From an uncultured Alistipes sp. (lineage in GTDB: Bacteria > Bacteroidota > Bacteroidia > Bacteroidales > Rikenellaceae), in the NCBI GenBank assembly GCA_944321945.1, contig CALUNE010000006.1, positions 52,368 to 116,367 on the forward strand: a DNA stretch of 64,000 nt, read 5' to 3'. The notes under the pieces are model-generated. The model had not been told where the DNA came from. It searched no databases and saw nothing but the letters and a program-made list of their open reading frames with translations. A program made the position numbers and the translations under genes. Numbering within the stretch: the first letter of the stretch is position 1; each line of letters starts with the position of its first letter. Below are positions 19,574 to 29,165 of the stretch, one piece after another.

Positions 19574-19751
19574 TTCAACAAAGGAACTATTAAGGTCGGA
19601 ATGGCTGGCCCCGAACCGCTCTTTTCTGCATGCGGACGCTGCAGGGCGGAGGTCGTGCGGCGGATGGCGGACGGGCGTGCAAACGGCGCCCGCATGTTCC
19701 GCAAAACGGACGTTGCCCGGGTTCCCGTGTATCGAACTTGTGTTATGTAGG

Positions 19752-20561
19752 ATGGAGAACGAACGGTTGCATCTGACCCTTACCTCTTCCGAATTCGGGA
19801 AACTCTTTTCCGAATTCAAACCCCGTTTTGTCGCGATGGCCTGCCGCTATGTGCGCAATGCGAACGTCGCCGAGGATATCGTCTCCGACAGCTTTGTCTC
19901 CTTTTGGGAGATTCGCGAAAGCCTGCCCGAAGACCTCAATATTCCGGCCTATATCCTGACGACGGTCAAGAACCGCTGTCTGAATCATCTCAAGACCGAA
20001 CTGCGGCACCGTCAGCTCGAACAGAATCTCCATCAGACCCGTCAGCGGCTGTTGCAGGCCGATATCCGCTCGCTTGCAGCGTGCGATCCCGAACGGATCT
20101 TCTCCCGGGAGATCCAGCTGCTGATGGCCGGGGCTCTGGCCCGAATGGGGACCATGACCCGCAATGTCTTCCTGCTGAGCCGCAACGAGGGCAAAACCTA
20201 CCGGGAGATTGCCGACGAACTCCATATTTCGGTCAGCCGGGTCAATTTCGAGATCCGCCGGGCACTCGATCTGCTGCGCGTCGAATTGAAGGACTACCTC
20301 CCCGTGACGCTCATTGTCTGGCTCTTCACCCATCGCTGCTGCCCCCCCCCTCCGGACCCTTCTGCTCGTCTTACTGGCCTTTCTGCGCGTCTCGCAGGCC
20401 CTTCTGCACGTCTGCAACGGATCGGCGGGCGTTTTGCCGTATCCGCTCCGCACGCTTTGTCCCGGGGTGCTTTCCCTCCAGGCTTCCCGACGGTTGGCCG
20501 CAGTGCGGACGTGGATGCAGTCTCACCGGACCCTTTCGCGGGGGAGGCGGCCCGCGGATGA
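19752..20561 (+). CDS. ECF-type RNA polymerase sigma factor
   Basis: A sigma-70 family (ECF) factor, 269 residues as read. Region 2 is at about 8-75 (FKPRFVAMACRYVRNANVAE, then DSFVSFWEIRE). Region 4 is at about 130-182 (RNVFLLSRNEGKTYREIADE, then ISVSRVNFEIRRAL). Homologues usually stop soon after the segment equivalent to LKDYLPVTLIVWLF (about residue 190). Here the frame runs on for about 75 residues of Pro/Arg/Ala-rich sequence after a run of nine C at 20342-20350. Start chosen at 19752 because no ATG precedes it in frame after the promoter. It should be held by the FecR protein encoded next and activate the SusC operon at 21733. Confidence 0.88.
   Translation: MENERLHLTLTSSEFGKLFSEFKPRFVAMACRYVRNANVAEDIVSDSFVSFWEIRESLPEDLNIPAYILTTVKNRCLNHLKTELRHRQLEQNLHQTRQRLLQADIRSLAACDPERIFSREIQLLMAGALARMGTMTRNVFLLSRNEGKTYREIADELHISVSRVNFEIRRALDLLRVELKDYLPVTLIVWLFTHRCCPPPPDPSARLTGLSARLAGPSARLQRIGGRFAVSAPHALSRGAFPPGFPTVGRSADVDAVSPDPFAGEAARG
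20342..20350 (+). repeat. C9 homopolymer in the 3' end of the sigma factor gene
   Basis: Nine consecutive C residues just after the conserved end of region 4. A slip of one base would change the C-terminal tail: the three frames end at 20561, 20587 and 20613. It is followed by three imperfect repeats of about 21 bp of the type CCTTCTGCNCGTCT (20358-20416). Confidence 0.7.
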
Positions 20562-20629
20562 AAAAAATTTCACTTTTTTACTACTGACCTCGTCCGGTTG
20601 TTTGTTATCCTAATACAACACCAATCAAA

Positions 20630-21589
20630 ATGGACGATCAGACGCTTCAAAAATACCTGCGGAACGAACTCCCGGAACAGCAACTCGCCGAGGTCCTCGA
20701 CTGGCTGGACGCCTCGGCCGAAAATCAGCGCCGGCTCGACCGCCTGGACTTCCTCTCGAATCTGGGAATTCTCTACGGACCGACCGCCGGTGAATCCATC
20801 CTGCGGCCGCGGCCGATGTCTCGCTGGAGACGGACCCTGCGTTGGAGTGCAGGGTTTGCCGCAGGGCTTCTGTTGTGCATCGCGGGGAGTTGGCTGTTGA
20901 CCGAACGGGCGATTGACCGGCGGTCGCAGCAGTTCATGGCCATCACGGCACCCAGCGGGCAGAGCATGTCGGTGACCTTGAGCGACGGAACCCGCGTATG
21001 GCTCAATGCCGGTTCGAGGCTCGAATATCCGACGATCTTTTCCGAACGCAAACGCCGGGTGAAGATCTCCGGTGAGGCGATGTTCGAGGTGACGCACGAT
21101 GCCGACCGGCCGTTCGTCGTCGAGACCTTCGCCTGCGAGGCCGAGGTGCTGGGAACGAAGTTCAACCTGCTGGCCGATACGGCGAAACGACGCTTCTCGG
21201 CCGCCTTGCTCGAGGGCCGGTTGAAGATCCGCAACCTGCAGCAGGAGGACGAATGCCTGATCCTGGCACCCGACGAGGAGGTCAGCCTGGTCGACGGACA
21301 CCTCCGCCTGGAGAAGATCTCCGATCCGGACGACTTCCGCTGGGTCGACGGTCTGATGAACCTCAACGGGTTGACCTTCGCCCAGGTGATCGAGAAGCTG
21401 GAGCGCTACTACGGGGTGCGGATCGAAACCGATCTGCCGACCGGCGTCTCGCAGCGCCGCTACCACGGCAAGATCCGCGTTTCGTACGGGATCGATCATG
21501 CCCTGGACCTCCTGCAGATGATGACCTCGGACTTCACCTACGAGCACGACAACGAAACGAATACGATTTACGTCAAAACCCGAATCTGA
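20630..21589 (+). CDS. FecR-type anti-sigma factor
   Basis: A 319-residue inner-membrane anti-sigma factor. The cytoplasmic N-terminus (1-65) would bind the sigma factor encoded upstream. One membrane helix is at about 71-90 (WSAGFAAGLLLCIAGSWLL). The periplasmic FecR domain begins near 105 (ITAPSGQSMSVTLSDGTRVW, LNAGSRLEYP) and a DUF4974-like C-terminal domain starts near 245 (LNGLTFAQVIEKLERYYGV). It relays ligand occupancy from the STN domain of the SusC encoded downstream. A start 68 bp after the sigma factor frame suggests co-transcription. Confidence 0.92.
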   Translation: MDDQTLQKYLRNELPEQQLAEVLDWLDASAENQRRLDRLDFLSNLGILYGPTAGESILRPRPMSRWRRTLRWSAGFAAGLLLCIAGSWLLTERAIDRRSQQFMAITAPSGQSMSVTLSDGTRVWLNAGSRLEYPTIFSERKRRVKISGEAMFEVTHDADRPFVVETFACEAEVLGTKFNLLADTAKRRFSAALLEGRLKIRNLQQEDECLILAPDEEVSLVDGHLRLEKISDPDDFRWVDGLMNLNGLTFAQVIEKLERYYGVRIETDLPTGVSQRRYHGKIRVSYGIDHALDLLQMMTSDFTYEHDNETNTIYVKTRI

Positions 21590-21649
21590 TTGCCTATGGA
21601 CTGATCCAACCCGCCTCCAACCTTCAGAACTGTTTGTCGACCGAAAAAA

Positions 21650-21681
21650 CGGTCCGCGTATGCTGCCACATCCACGGACCG
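21650..21681 (+). promoter_or_regulatory. Hairpin in the SusC leader
   Basis: CGGTCCG at 21650-21656 pairs with CGGACCG at 21675-21681 within the 143-bp gap between fecR and susC. No T-run follows, so it is not an obvious terminator. It may be a leader structure of the SusC transcript, or chance in GC-rich DNA. Confidence 0.3.
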
Positions 21682-21732
21682 AAGGACAAGCAGCCTTACG
21701 AATGCTAACCTACCTATCCTTAAGACAAATTT

Positions 21733-24700
21733 ATGAAAAAAACAAGAATCGGGCAACTCGGTTGCCTGATTGCATGGCTCGTCTGCCTGCTTTGCAGTGT
21801 CTCCGCGTCCTGGGCCCAGAGCCGGGAAACGACCGTAAAACTCGACATGACGGATGTTCCGATGAAACGCGTCATGGACGAGATCGAAAAACAGACCGGT
21901 CTCCTTTTTCTCTACACCAGCGAGGTCAATACGGACCGTCGGGTCTCATTGCATGTCGATCGTCGATCGCTTGACGAAACGCTCTCGCAGCTTTTCCGCA
22001 ATACGGACATCGTCTACCGGATTGCAATTCCGAATATCGTGCTTTCGAAGCGTCCGGCCTCGACTCGTCCGTCGACGGTGACGGGTGTGGTGAGGGATGC
22101 CGACGGCGCGGCGATCGTCGGGGCGACGGTTCTCGTGCAGGGTACGACCCTCGGAACGACCACCGCCCTCGACGGATCTTTCTCACTGACGATTCCCGCC
22201 TCGGTCGAACAACCCGAACTGTCGGTTCGTTTTATCGGCTGCCGGAACGTCACCGTCCCGGTCGGCACCCGCTCGTCGTTTGACATCGTGCTGAAACCCG
22301 AAACCGTCGAGGTGGAATCGGTCGTCGTGACGGCTCTCGGCATCAAACGCTCGGAGAAGGCCCTCTCGTACAACGTCCAGCAGGTCTCGGCGGAGGCCAT
22401 CGTCGCCAACCGGGACGCCAACTTCATCAATTCGCTCAACGGCAAGGTGGCCGGTGTGACGATCAACGCTTCGTCGGCCGGTGTGGGCGGAGCCTCGAAG
22501 GTCGTCATGCGCGGTCAGAAGTCCATCTCGCAGTCTTCGAATGCGCTGTACGTGATCGACGGCGTGCCGATGTTCACCAAGGCCCGCGACGGCGGCACGG
22601 AGTTCTCCTCGCAGGGTACGACCGATCCCATTGCCGATATCAACCCCGAGGACATCGAGTCGATCTCGGTGCTGACGGGTGCCGCGGCCGCAGCTCTCTA
22701 CGGTTCGGACGCCGCCAACGGCGCCATCGTCGTGACGACGAAGAAAGGGCTGGCCGGACAGCTCGCCATCACCGCTGCGGCGGGGGTGGAGGTGATGGAT
22801 CCCTTTGTCCTGCCGCAGTTCCAGAACCGCTACGGAACAGGCAACCTTTCGATGCCGATCAACGTCAACAGCTACAGCTGGGGACACCGTCTCAACGCGG
22901 CCAACCGCATGGGCTATGATCCGCGGCGGGACTATTTCCGGACGGGCGTCACCCATACCGAGAGCGTCTCGCTGTCGACCGGCACGGAGCGCAACCAGAC
23001 CTATCTGTCGGCCGCAGCGGTCAATTCGTGCGGAATCGTCCCCAACAACCTCTACGACCGTTACAACTTCACGTTTCGCAACACGACGTCGTTTCTCAAC
23101 GACCGCATGAAGCTCGATGTCGGGGCCAGTTACGTGCTGCAGAAGGACCTGAACATGATCAACCAGGGTACGTACAACAATCCCCTGACCGGGGCCTACC
23201 TCTTTGCCCGCGGCGGCGACTGGGAAGCGGTCCGCATGTATGAACGTTACGATCCGGTGGACAAGATCTCGAAGCAGTACTGGCCGATGGGCGACGGCAG
23301 CATCACGATGCAGAACCCCTACTGGGCCAACTACCGCAACCTGCGCGGCAATCGCAAGGACCGCTACATGCTCAACGCCCAGTTGTCGTACGACGTACTG
23401 GACTGGCTGAACGTTTCGGGGCGCATCCGCATCGACCATTCGCACAACACCTACCGCGAGAAGATGTACGCCTCGTCGAACGTGCAGCTCACCGAGCAGT
23501 CGTCGAACGGTCTCTACGGCGTGACCCGCATGATCGACCGTCAGGTCTACGGCGACGCACTGATGAACATCAACCGCACGTTCGGCGACGACTGGTCGCT
23601 GCAGGTCAACCTCGGTGCGTCGTTTTCCGACATGAAGAACGATGCGATGAAGATCCGCGGACCGATCGCCGACGGATCCTCGGGCGAGAAGCAGGGGCTG
23701 GCCAACGTCTTCAGCCTGCAGAATCTGAGCAATTCGACCAAGACCACGCGTCGCGAGGAGGGTTGGCGCGAACAGACGCAGTCCCTCTTCGCCTCGGCCG
23801 AGGTGGGCTACAAGGGCACCTACTATCTGACGCTCACCGGGCGTAACGACTGGCCCTCGCAACTGGCCGGCCCCCACTCGAACGCCTCGTCGTTCTTCTA
23901 TCCGTCGGTGGGGCTGTCGGTCGTGCTGTCGCAGCTCATCCCGAACATGCCCGAGAACCTCTCGTACGTCAAGCTGCGCGGGTCGTTCGCCTCGGTGGGC
24001 GTCGCCTTCGAGCGCTACATCGCCAATCCACTCTATGCGTGGAACGAAAGCGGACTGTCGTGGAATACCCAGACGCAGTATCCGGCCTATCATCTGAAAC
24101 CCGAGCGCACGAAATCCTTCGAGGTGGGGTTGACGATGCGCTTCCTGCGCCACTTCAACCTCGACGTGACCTATTACGTCTCCCATACGCAGAACCAGAC
24201 CTTTGATCCGCAGCTTTCGGGCGGTACGGGCTTCTCGTCGATCATCATCCAGTCGGGCAACGTCCGCAACCGCGGACTGGAACTGTCGCTCGGATATGGC
24301 AACGAATGGGGGAGCGTCGCGTGGAACACGAACTTCACCTTCTCGGCCAACCGCAACCGGATCCTTTCGCTGGCCAACAACGTCATCAACTACGCCACGG
24401 GCGAGCTCTTCTCGATCGAACGCCTCAACATGGGCGGTCTGGGCGATGCGCAGTTCCTGCTCGAAGAGGGAGGTACGCTGGGCGATCTCTATTCGCGCCG
24501 CGACCTGCGCTACGACGAAAACCGGGCGATCTACATCGATGAAAACGGCGCCGTTTCGACCGAGACGATTCAGGACGTAAGCCGCTATGTCAAGCTGGGA
24601 TCGGTGCTTCCGGATGCCAACCTGTCGTGGCGCAACGACCTGCGTTGGAAGAACCTTTCGTTCGGATTCATGGTTTCGGCGCGTCTGGGCGGCGTGGTCT

Positions 24701-25104
24701 TCTCGCGCACGCAGGCCATGCTGGATCTTTACGGCGTCTCGGAGGTCACGGCTGCGGCCCGTGATGCGGGCGGTGTGCGGATCAACGGCGGCGATGTGGT
24801 CGATCCCTACACCTGGTATTCGGCCATCGCCGGCGGAAACTCCATCCCGCAGTTCTATACCTACTCGGCCACGAATGTGCGTCTGCAGGAGGTCTCGATC
24901 GGCTACACGATTCCGAAAAAGAGACTTCGCAACGTGTGCGAAATCACCCTCTCGCTCGTGGGCCGCAATCTGTGGATGATCTACAACCGGGCCCCGTTCG
25001 ATCCCGAATCGATCGCAACGACGGGCAACTACTATCAGGGGATCGACTACTTCATGATGCCGTCGCTGCGCAGCGTCGGGTTCAATCTTCGTTTCAAATT
25101 CTAA
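21733..25104 (+). CDS. SusC-like TonB-dependent receptor with STN domain
   Basis: A 1123-residue outer-membrane receptor. Signal peptide about 1-29 (ASWAQS), STN signalling domain about 31-105 (KLDMTDVPMKRVMDEIEKQT), carboxypeptidase-like domain about 115-190 (VTGVVRDADGAAIVGATVLV), plug about 200-340 with GAAAAALYGSDAANGAIVV, then barrel ending FNLRFKF. The STN domain together with the adjacent FecR and sigma genes makes a standard trans-envelope regulator. The downstream GH18 enzyme and lectin-like proteins suggest that the imported ligand is an oligosaccharide released from N-glycans. Confidence 0.93.
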   Translation: MKKTRIGQLGCLIAWLVCLLCSVSASWAQSRETTVKLDMTDVPMKRVMDEIEKQTGLLFLYTSEVNTDRRVSLHVDRRSLDETLSQLFRNTDIVYRIAIPNIVLSKRPASTRPSTVTGVVRDADGAAIVGATVLVQGTTLGTTTALDGSFSLTIPASVEQPELSVRFIGCRNVTVPVGTRSSFDIVLKPETVEVESVVVTALGIKRSEKALSYNVQQVSAEAIVANRDANFINSLNGKVAGVTINASSAGVGGASKVVMRGQKSISQSSNALYVIDGVPMFTKARDGGTEFSSQGTTDPIADINPEDIESISVLTGAAAAALYGSDAANGAIVVTTKKGLAGQLAITAAAGVEVMDPFVLPQFQNRYGTGNLSMPINVNSYSWGHRLNAANRMGYDPRRDYFRTGVTHTESVSLSTGTERNQTYLSAAAVNSCGIVPNNLYDRYNFTFRNTTSFLNDRMKLDVGASYVLQKDLNMINQGTYNNPLTGAYLFARGGDWEAVRMYERYDPVDKISKQYWPMGDGSITMQNPYWANYRNLRGNRKDRYMLNAQLSYDVLDWLNVSGRIRIDHSHNTYREKMYASSNVQLTEQSSNGLYGVTRMIDRQVYGDALMNINRTFGDDWSLQVNLGASFSDMKNDAMKIRGPIADGSSGEKQGLANVFSLQNLSNSTKTTRREEGWREQTQSLFASAEVGYKGTYYLTLTGRNDWPSQLAGPHSNASSFFYPSVGLSVVLSQLIPNMPENLSYVKLRGSFASVGVAFERYIANPLYAWNESGLSWNTQTQYPAYHLKPERTKSFEVGLTMRFLRHFNLDVTYYVSHTQNQTFDPQLSGGTGFSSIIIQSGNVRNRGLELSLGYGNEWGSVAWNTNFTFSANRNRILSLANNVINYATGELFSIERLNMGGLGDAQFLLEEGGTLGDLYSRRDLRYDENRAIYIDENGAVSTETIQDVSRYVKLGSVLPDANLSWRNDLRWKNLSFGFMVSARLGGVVFSRTQAMLDLYGVSEVTAAARDAGGVRINGGDVVDPYTWYSAIAGGNSIPQFYTYSATNVRLQEVSIGYTIPKKRLRNVCEITLSLVGRNLWMIYNRAPFDPESIATTGNYYQGIDYFMMPSLRSVGFNLRFKF

Positions 25105-25116
25105 AATCGTCTTACG

Positions 25117-26760
25117 ATGAAATACCTCATCATCAAGGCAGCGTGCCTCCTGACGGCCGTGTGCGGAGCGGGAGCCTGCACGAAAAACTACCTCGAGATC
25201 AACAGCAATCCCTACGAAGTCTCGAAGGATCAGATGAAGGCCAAGGATTATGCCATTGCCTCGGGACTTGCGGCCATGTTCGGCACGGTGATCTCCACCG
25301 ATGTCAATACGGCTCAGTTTACGGACTGCCTGCTGGGCGGCACGCAGGGTGGCTACTATGCCGATTCGAACAACGGCTGGACGAGCACCATCTCCAAATA
25401 CAACCCTACGGACGACTGGACGCGTGTATTCCTGTACAGCGACCGGGTCATTCCGCAACTCTACGGCAACATGTCGAATGTCGAGGGCATCTCGGATGAT
25501 CCGCTGGTGCGTGCAATCCTCAAGATCGTGAAGGTCTGTGTTCTGAGCCGCGTGACCGACACCTACGGCCCGATTCCCTATTCGGAGATCGGCCGCACGG
25601 GCAAGATTCAGGTGGCCTACGACCCGCAGCCGAAGGTCTATGCGCAGATGTTCGACGAACTGGACGAAGCCATAGCCCTGCTCGACGCGAATCTCGACCG
25701 CAGCATCACCGCAACGACCGATCAGGTCTTCGACGGTTCGGCCCGAAAGTGGTGCCGTTTTGCCAATTCGATGAAGCTGCGTCTGGCTCTGCGCATCGTC
25801 TATACCGATTTCCGCAGTTCGAAGGGGCTCTCGCCGCAACAGATCGGCGAGCAGGCCGTGGCCCATCCCGTGGGGGTCATGCGGTCGAACGCCGATAACG
25901 CGCAGCTCTCGCCGAGGGCCTTCGGCAAGGATGGCAATCCGCTCTATACGGCCTGCATGTACAATACGCCGGCCGGATCGCTCACCGGAGGCGATTCGCA
26001 TGCGGCGGCCGACATCGTCTGCTACATGAACGGATACCGCGATCCGCGACGCGAGAAGTACTTCAGCCGGGCCCGTTTTGCGGGAGACGATGCTCCGGAG
26101 TATGCGGGAATGCGGCGCGGCATTGCCATTCCGGCCTTGAGTACCGTCGGACTGCTCTATTCGGGGGTCCATTTCGTTGAGGGCAGGACGACGCCCGTGC
26201 AGTGGATGAATGCCGCCGAGGTGGCCTTCCTACGGGCCGAGGCGGCGGGTGTCTTCGGCTGGCAGATGGGCGGTACGGCCCGCGAATGCTACGAGCAGGG
26301 CGTGCGACTGTCATTCGAACAGTGGGGGGTGAGCGGCGTCGAGACCTATCTGGCCGGACGGACGCTGCCCGAAACCTATGTCGATCCCAACGGCGGGCAG
26401 GCCTCCTTCCCCGAACAGCTCTCGACGCTGGGCGTGGCCTGGAACGATGGGGCCACGAAGCAGGAGATGCAGGAACGCATCCTGATCCAGAAGTGGATCG
26501 CCAACTTCCATCTGGGCAACGAAGCCTGGGCCGATTACCGCCGAACGGGCTTTCCGCATCTGATTCCGGCTCTGGAGAGCGTCGTGGGGAACAATACCCA
26601 GGGAATCCACAACCTGAAGCTCGGGGCCCGGCGCATGCCTTATCCGGCCGACGAGGCAACCAACAATCCCGTCAACTATGCGCATGCCGTGGAGCTGCTC
26701 GGCGGTCCCGACAACATGGCTACGCGCATGTGGTGGGACTGCAATCCGGCCGTCAAATAG
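25117..26760 (+). CDS. SusD-like lipoprotein (SusD/RagB family)
   Basis: A 547-residue lipoprotein that pairs with the SusC 12 bp upstream. The signal ends in VCGAGAC with the lipid Cys near residue 20. The sequence is of the second SusD subtype (SusD-like_2), with SDDPLVRAILKIVKVCVLSR, TDTYGPIPYSE and a C-terminus RMPYPADEATNNP followed by MWWDCNP. The end of the SusD stub at 59184 resembles this C-terminus. Expected role: binding of the glycan at the cell surface and gating of the SusC channel. Confidence 0.9.
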   Translation: MKYLIIKAACLLTAVCGAGACTKNYLEINSNPYEVSKDQMKAKDYAIASGLAAMFGTVISTDVNTAQFTDCLLGGTQGGYYADSNNGWTSTISKYNPTDDWTRVFLYSDRVIPQLYGNMSNVEGISDDPLVRAILKIVKVCVLSRVTDTYGPIPYSEIGRTGKIQVAYDPQPKVYAQMFDELDEAIALLDANLDRSITATTDQVFDGSARKWCRFANSMKLRLALRIVYTDFRSSKGLSPQQIGEQAVAHPVGVMRSNADNAQLSPRAFGKDGNPLYTACMYNTPAGSLTGGDSHAAADIVCYMNGYRDPRREKYFSRARFAGDDAPEYAGMRRGIAIPALSTVGLLYSGVHFVEGRTTPVQWMNAAEVAFLRAEAAGVFGWQMGGTARECYEQGVRLSFEQWGVSGVETYLAGRTLPETYVDPNGGQASFPEQLSTLGVAWNDGATKQEMQERILIQKWIANFHLGNEAWADYRRTGFPHLIPALESVVGNNTQGIHNLKLGARRMPYPADEATNNPVNYAHAVELLGGPDNMATRMWWDCNPAVK

Positions 26761-26795
26761 TCTGAAACGTATCGACAAATCCAATCCAAGCAACC

Positions 26796-27800
26796 ATGAA
26801 ACTGATTCTTCTTCCGATCCTGGCTGCGACGGCCCTTGTGGTGTCGTGCAGCGAATGGACGGATCCCCGGAATGTGGATTTTCTGCCCCGGATGACGACG
26901 TACGATCCTGCCGCACTGGCCGATCTGCGAGCCTTCAAAGCTTCGGAACACCCCCTGTTGATGATGCACGTCGAGGGGACGCCGAGTGCTCCGAACCGGC
27001 AGAATCAACACCCGATGGCGATGCCCGACAGTGTCGATTTCCTGCTCATGAGCCGGGTCGACGGACTTCACGCGTCGCTCGTGGCCGAAGTGGCCGAGGT
27101 ACGGGCCGCCAAGGGCACCCGCACGCTCAACCTGGTCTCCTACGACGCCATCCGTTCGAACTGGGAGGCGTTGCGCGCCGAGGCCGTGGAGGCCGGGCGG
27201 GCGGACGAATACTCCGAAACGAAATTTGCGGACTATTGCCGGACGGAGACCCGCAAACAACTCGAATACTGCGTGACGTACGGACTGGACGGAGTTGTGG
27301 CCTCCTATCTGGGCGGTTACGACGCTGAGCCGGCCGCGCCTTTCGTCCTGGCGGTCGATGCCTGGGCAAACGAACACGCCGACAAGCTGCTCTTCCTGCG
27401 CGGATATCCGTCCTATGTGGCCCGTATCGAGGGGCAGACGCTCGTTTCGCGCTGCAATTACCTGATTATTCTGGCCGAAGATGCTCGGGCTTCGGTGTCG
27501 ATCTCCCGCATGGTGCGCGAGCAACTGACCGAAGGCGTGCCGACCGACCGGGTCATCCTTGAGACTTCGGTTCCGGCTCTGGCCGACGGCGGCGGGGATC
27601 CCCTCTCCGACGCTGCGGTCCGGACTGCGGCCGAGTGGGTGATGGATCCCCGGACAAGCTCCACGGTCCGATGCGACAAACGGGGACTCTGCATCTCGAA
27701 TGCCCCGGACGACTACTTCAACAAACCGACCTACAGACGGATCCGCGAGGCACTGGCCATTCTGAATCCCGCGGCCGATGAATCCAATTCCGAAAATTGA
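26796..27800 (+). CDS. GH18-like lipoprotein lacking catalytic residues
   Basis: A 334-residue lipoprotein (lipid Cys18, VVSCSEW). The fold pattern matches Bacteroidetes GH18-like proteins of the BT1044/PF16141 type found in N-glycan loci: VDFLLMSRVDG, FADYCRTETRKQLEYCVTYG and later DRVILETSVPALADG. The active-site strand reads LDGVVASYLGGYD at about 164-176. Where GH18 enzymes have DxxDxDxE, this protein has Asp165 but Ser170 and Leu172 in place of the last Asp and the catalytic Glu. It is therefore predicted to bind rather than cut glycan. It lies 35 bp after susD and upstream of an intact GH18. Confidence 0.72.
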   Translation: MKLILLPILAATALVVSCSEWTDPRNVDFLPRMTTYDPAALADLRAFKASEHPLLMMHVEGTPSAPNRQNQHPMAMPDSVDFLLMSRVDGLHASLVAEVAEVRAAKGTRTLNLVSYDAIRSNWEALRAEAVEAGRADEYSETKFADYCRTETRKQLEYCVTYGLDGVVASYLGGYDAEPAAPFVLAVDAWANEHADKLLFLRGYPSYVARIEGQTLVSRCNYLIILAEDARASVSISRMVREQLTEGVPTDRVILETSVPALADGGGDPLSDAAVRTAAEWVMDPRTSSTVRCDKRGLCISNAPDDYFNKPTYRRIREALAILNPAADESNSEN

Positions 27801-27808
27801 CTTCGACC

Positions 27809-29101
27809 ATGAAAAACAGATGCGTATGGGCAGGATGCCTGCTCGCTGTCCTCACACTGGCCGCCTGCAAGGGTGACGAGGAGGGCAGATACCACTTCGA
27901 AAACCGGATTTTCGTCTCCGGAGATTCGTTTACGGAGAATGTTTTCGTCAAGCGCGATCACCTCGACGTAACCCGTACCGAGACGCGTCGCCTGGTTGTG
28001 AGCATGGCTCAACCCGAGGCGCGCGACCTGGAGATCCGCTTTCGTGCGGCTCCCGAGCTGCTCGACCGCTACCGGCTCTTCTACGAGGATCCAGCGGCGC
28101 AGTTGCTGCCTGCCGACGGCGGCTATTACGCCTTCCCGGATCTGGCGGCTTCGATTCCGGCCGGGGCGGTCGAAAGCGCTCCGCTGGACGTCGTTTTCGA
28201 CCACCTGGACCGGCTGCCCATCGACGACAGGCAACGGTATGTGCTTCCCGTGACAATCGATTCGACAGACGGCATGGCGGTGCTGGAGAGCGCACGAACG
28301 GTCTATTTCATCTTTTCGAAGGCGGCGCTCGTCAACGTCGTGGCCGATCTGCAGAACAACTGTGCCTGGCCCGAGTGGACCGACCGGACGCAAGCCGTCC
28401 GCGACATGGAGACCTTCACGTTCGAAGCGCTTGTCTATGCCAATTCGTTCGACCGCCCGATTTCGACGATTCTGGGTATCGAGGATTGCTTCCTGATTCG
28501 TCTGGGCGACAGCGGCCCGGCCAACCAGCTGCAGGTGGCCTTTGCCGGAAAGGTCTCGCCCGAAGCCTCCTCCGTGTCGCGTGGAACGATTCCCGCCTCG
28601 CCCGACAGCCGGCTCGATCTGAAACCCTTCCGCTGGTATCACATCGCCGTGACGTTCGATCACGGAACGGTTGCGATCTACATCGACGGCGAACTCCGCA
28701 TCTCGGCCCGGGCCGAACTCTCCTCTCCGGAGGGAAAGTCTGTTCCGGTCGAAAAGGTCAATTTTGCCGTTCCGCATTCGGACGAGACCGACGGTAAGCC
28801 CCGCTGTTTCTGGATCGGCCATTCCTATCGGCTGCGGACCGACGGCGAACTCTTCTACGAACGGCGTTTCGACGGCCAGATGAGTGAAGTGCGTTTCTGG
28901 AACCGGGCTCTCACGGCCGACGAAATTACGGCCGAGAACCACTTCTACAAGATCGATCCCGCATCGGCCGGTTTGGTGGCCTACTGGAAGTTCGATGACA
29001 ACTCCCGGGGCCGGAGCATCCGCGATTACGGCCCGAACGGATTCACGCTGACGGCCGAACGCGAAATCGACTGGCAGGCTGTCGCGCTGCCCGAAGATTG
29101 A
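27809..29101 (+). CDS. DUF1735 and LamG/ConA-like lipoprotein
   Basis: A 430-residue surface lipoprotein (lipid Cys20, TLAACKGD). The in-frame TTG at 27797 overlaps the previous gene; ATG 27809 gives the signal peptide. The N-terminal half resembles DUF1735 (BT_3987-like N-terminal domain), with PLDVVFDHLDRLPIDDRQRY and VLPVTI. The C-terminal half (about 175-350) is a laminin-G/concanavalin-like domain: LDLKPFRWYHIAVTFDHGTV, AIYIDG, SEVRFWNRALTADEI. The same LamG type is at the end of the protein at 31322. Probable role: glycan binding next to the GH18 enzyme. Confidence 0.8.
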   Translation: MKNRCVWAGCLLAVLTLAACKGDEEGRYHFENRIFVSGDSFTENVFVKRDHLDVTRTETRRLVVSMAQPEARDLEIRFRAAPELLDRYRLFYEDPAAQLLPADGGYYAFPDLAASIPAGAVESAPLDVVFDHLDRLPIDDRQRYVLPVTIDSTDGMAVLESARTVYFIFSKAALVNVVADLQNNCAWPEWTDRTQAVRDMETFTFEALVYANSFDRPISTILGIEDCFLIRLGDSGPANQLQVAFAGKVSPEASSVSRGTIPASPDSRLDLKPFRWYHIAVTFDHGTVAIYIDGELRISARAELSSPEGKSVPVEKVNFAVPHSDETDGKPRCFWIGHSYRLRTDGELFYERRFDGQMSEVRFWNRALTADEITAENHFYKIDPASAGLVAYWKFDDNSRGRSIRDYGPNGFTLTAEREIDWQAVALPED

Positions 29102-29165
29102 CCCCGTTCCGACTGAATAAACCTGCAAACAGACATGTACTAACCTTTAAACAACCAAACAACTC

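Larger units (their letters stand above)
19365..19751 (+). other. Intergenic region before the sigma factor
   Basis: This 387-bp stretch has the terminator at 19390-19425 and the promoter at about 19544-19573. The short open frames across it have no recognisable product and are judged not to be genes. The roughly 170-bp leader between the promoter and the sigma factor start shows no feature I can name. Confidence 0.5.

Noticed and set aside
19361-19750. A possible small gene before the sigma factor
   Set aside because: It spans a terminator and a promoter and has no start context or recognisable protein features.
22183-26172. A 1329-codon open frame on the minus strand
   Set aside because: It is antisense to the SusC/SusD genes at 21733-26760 and has the same biased composition with no domain.
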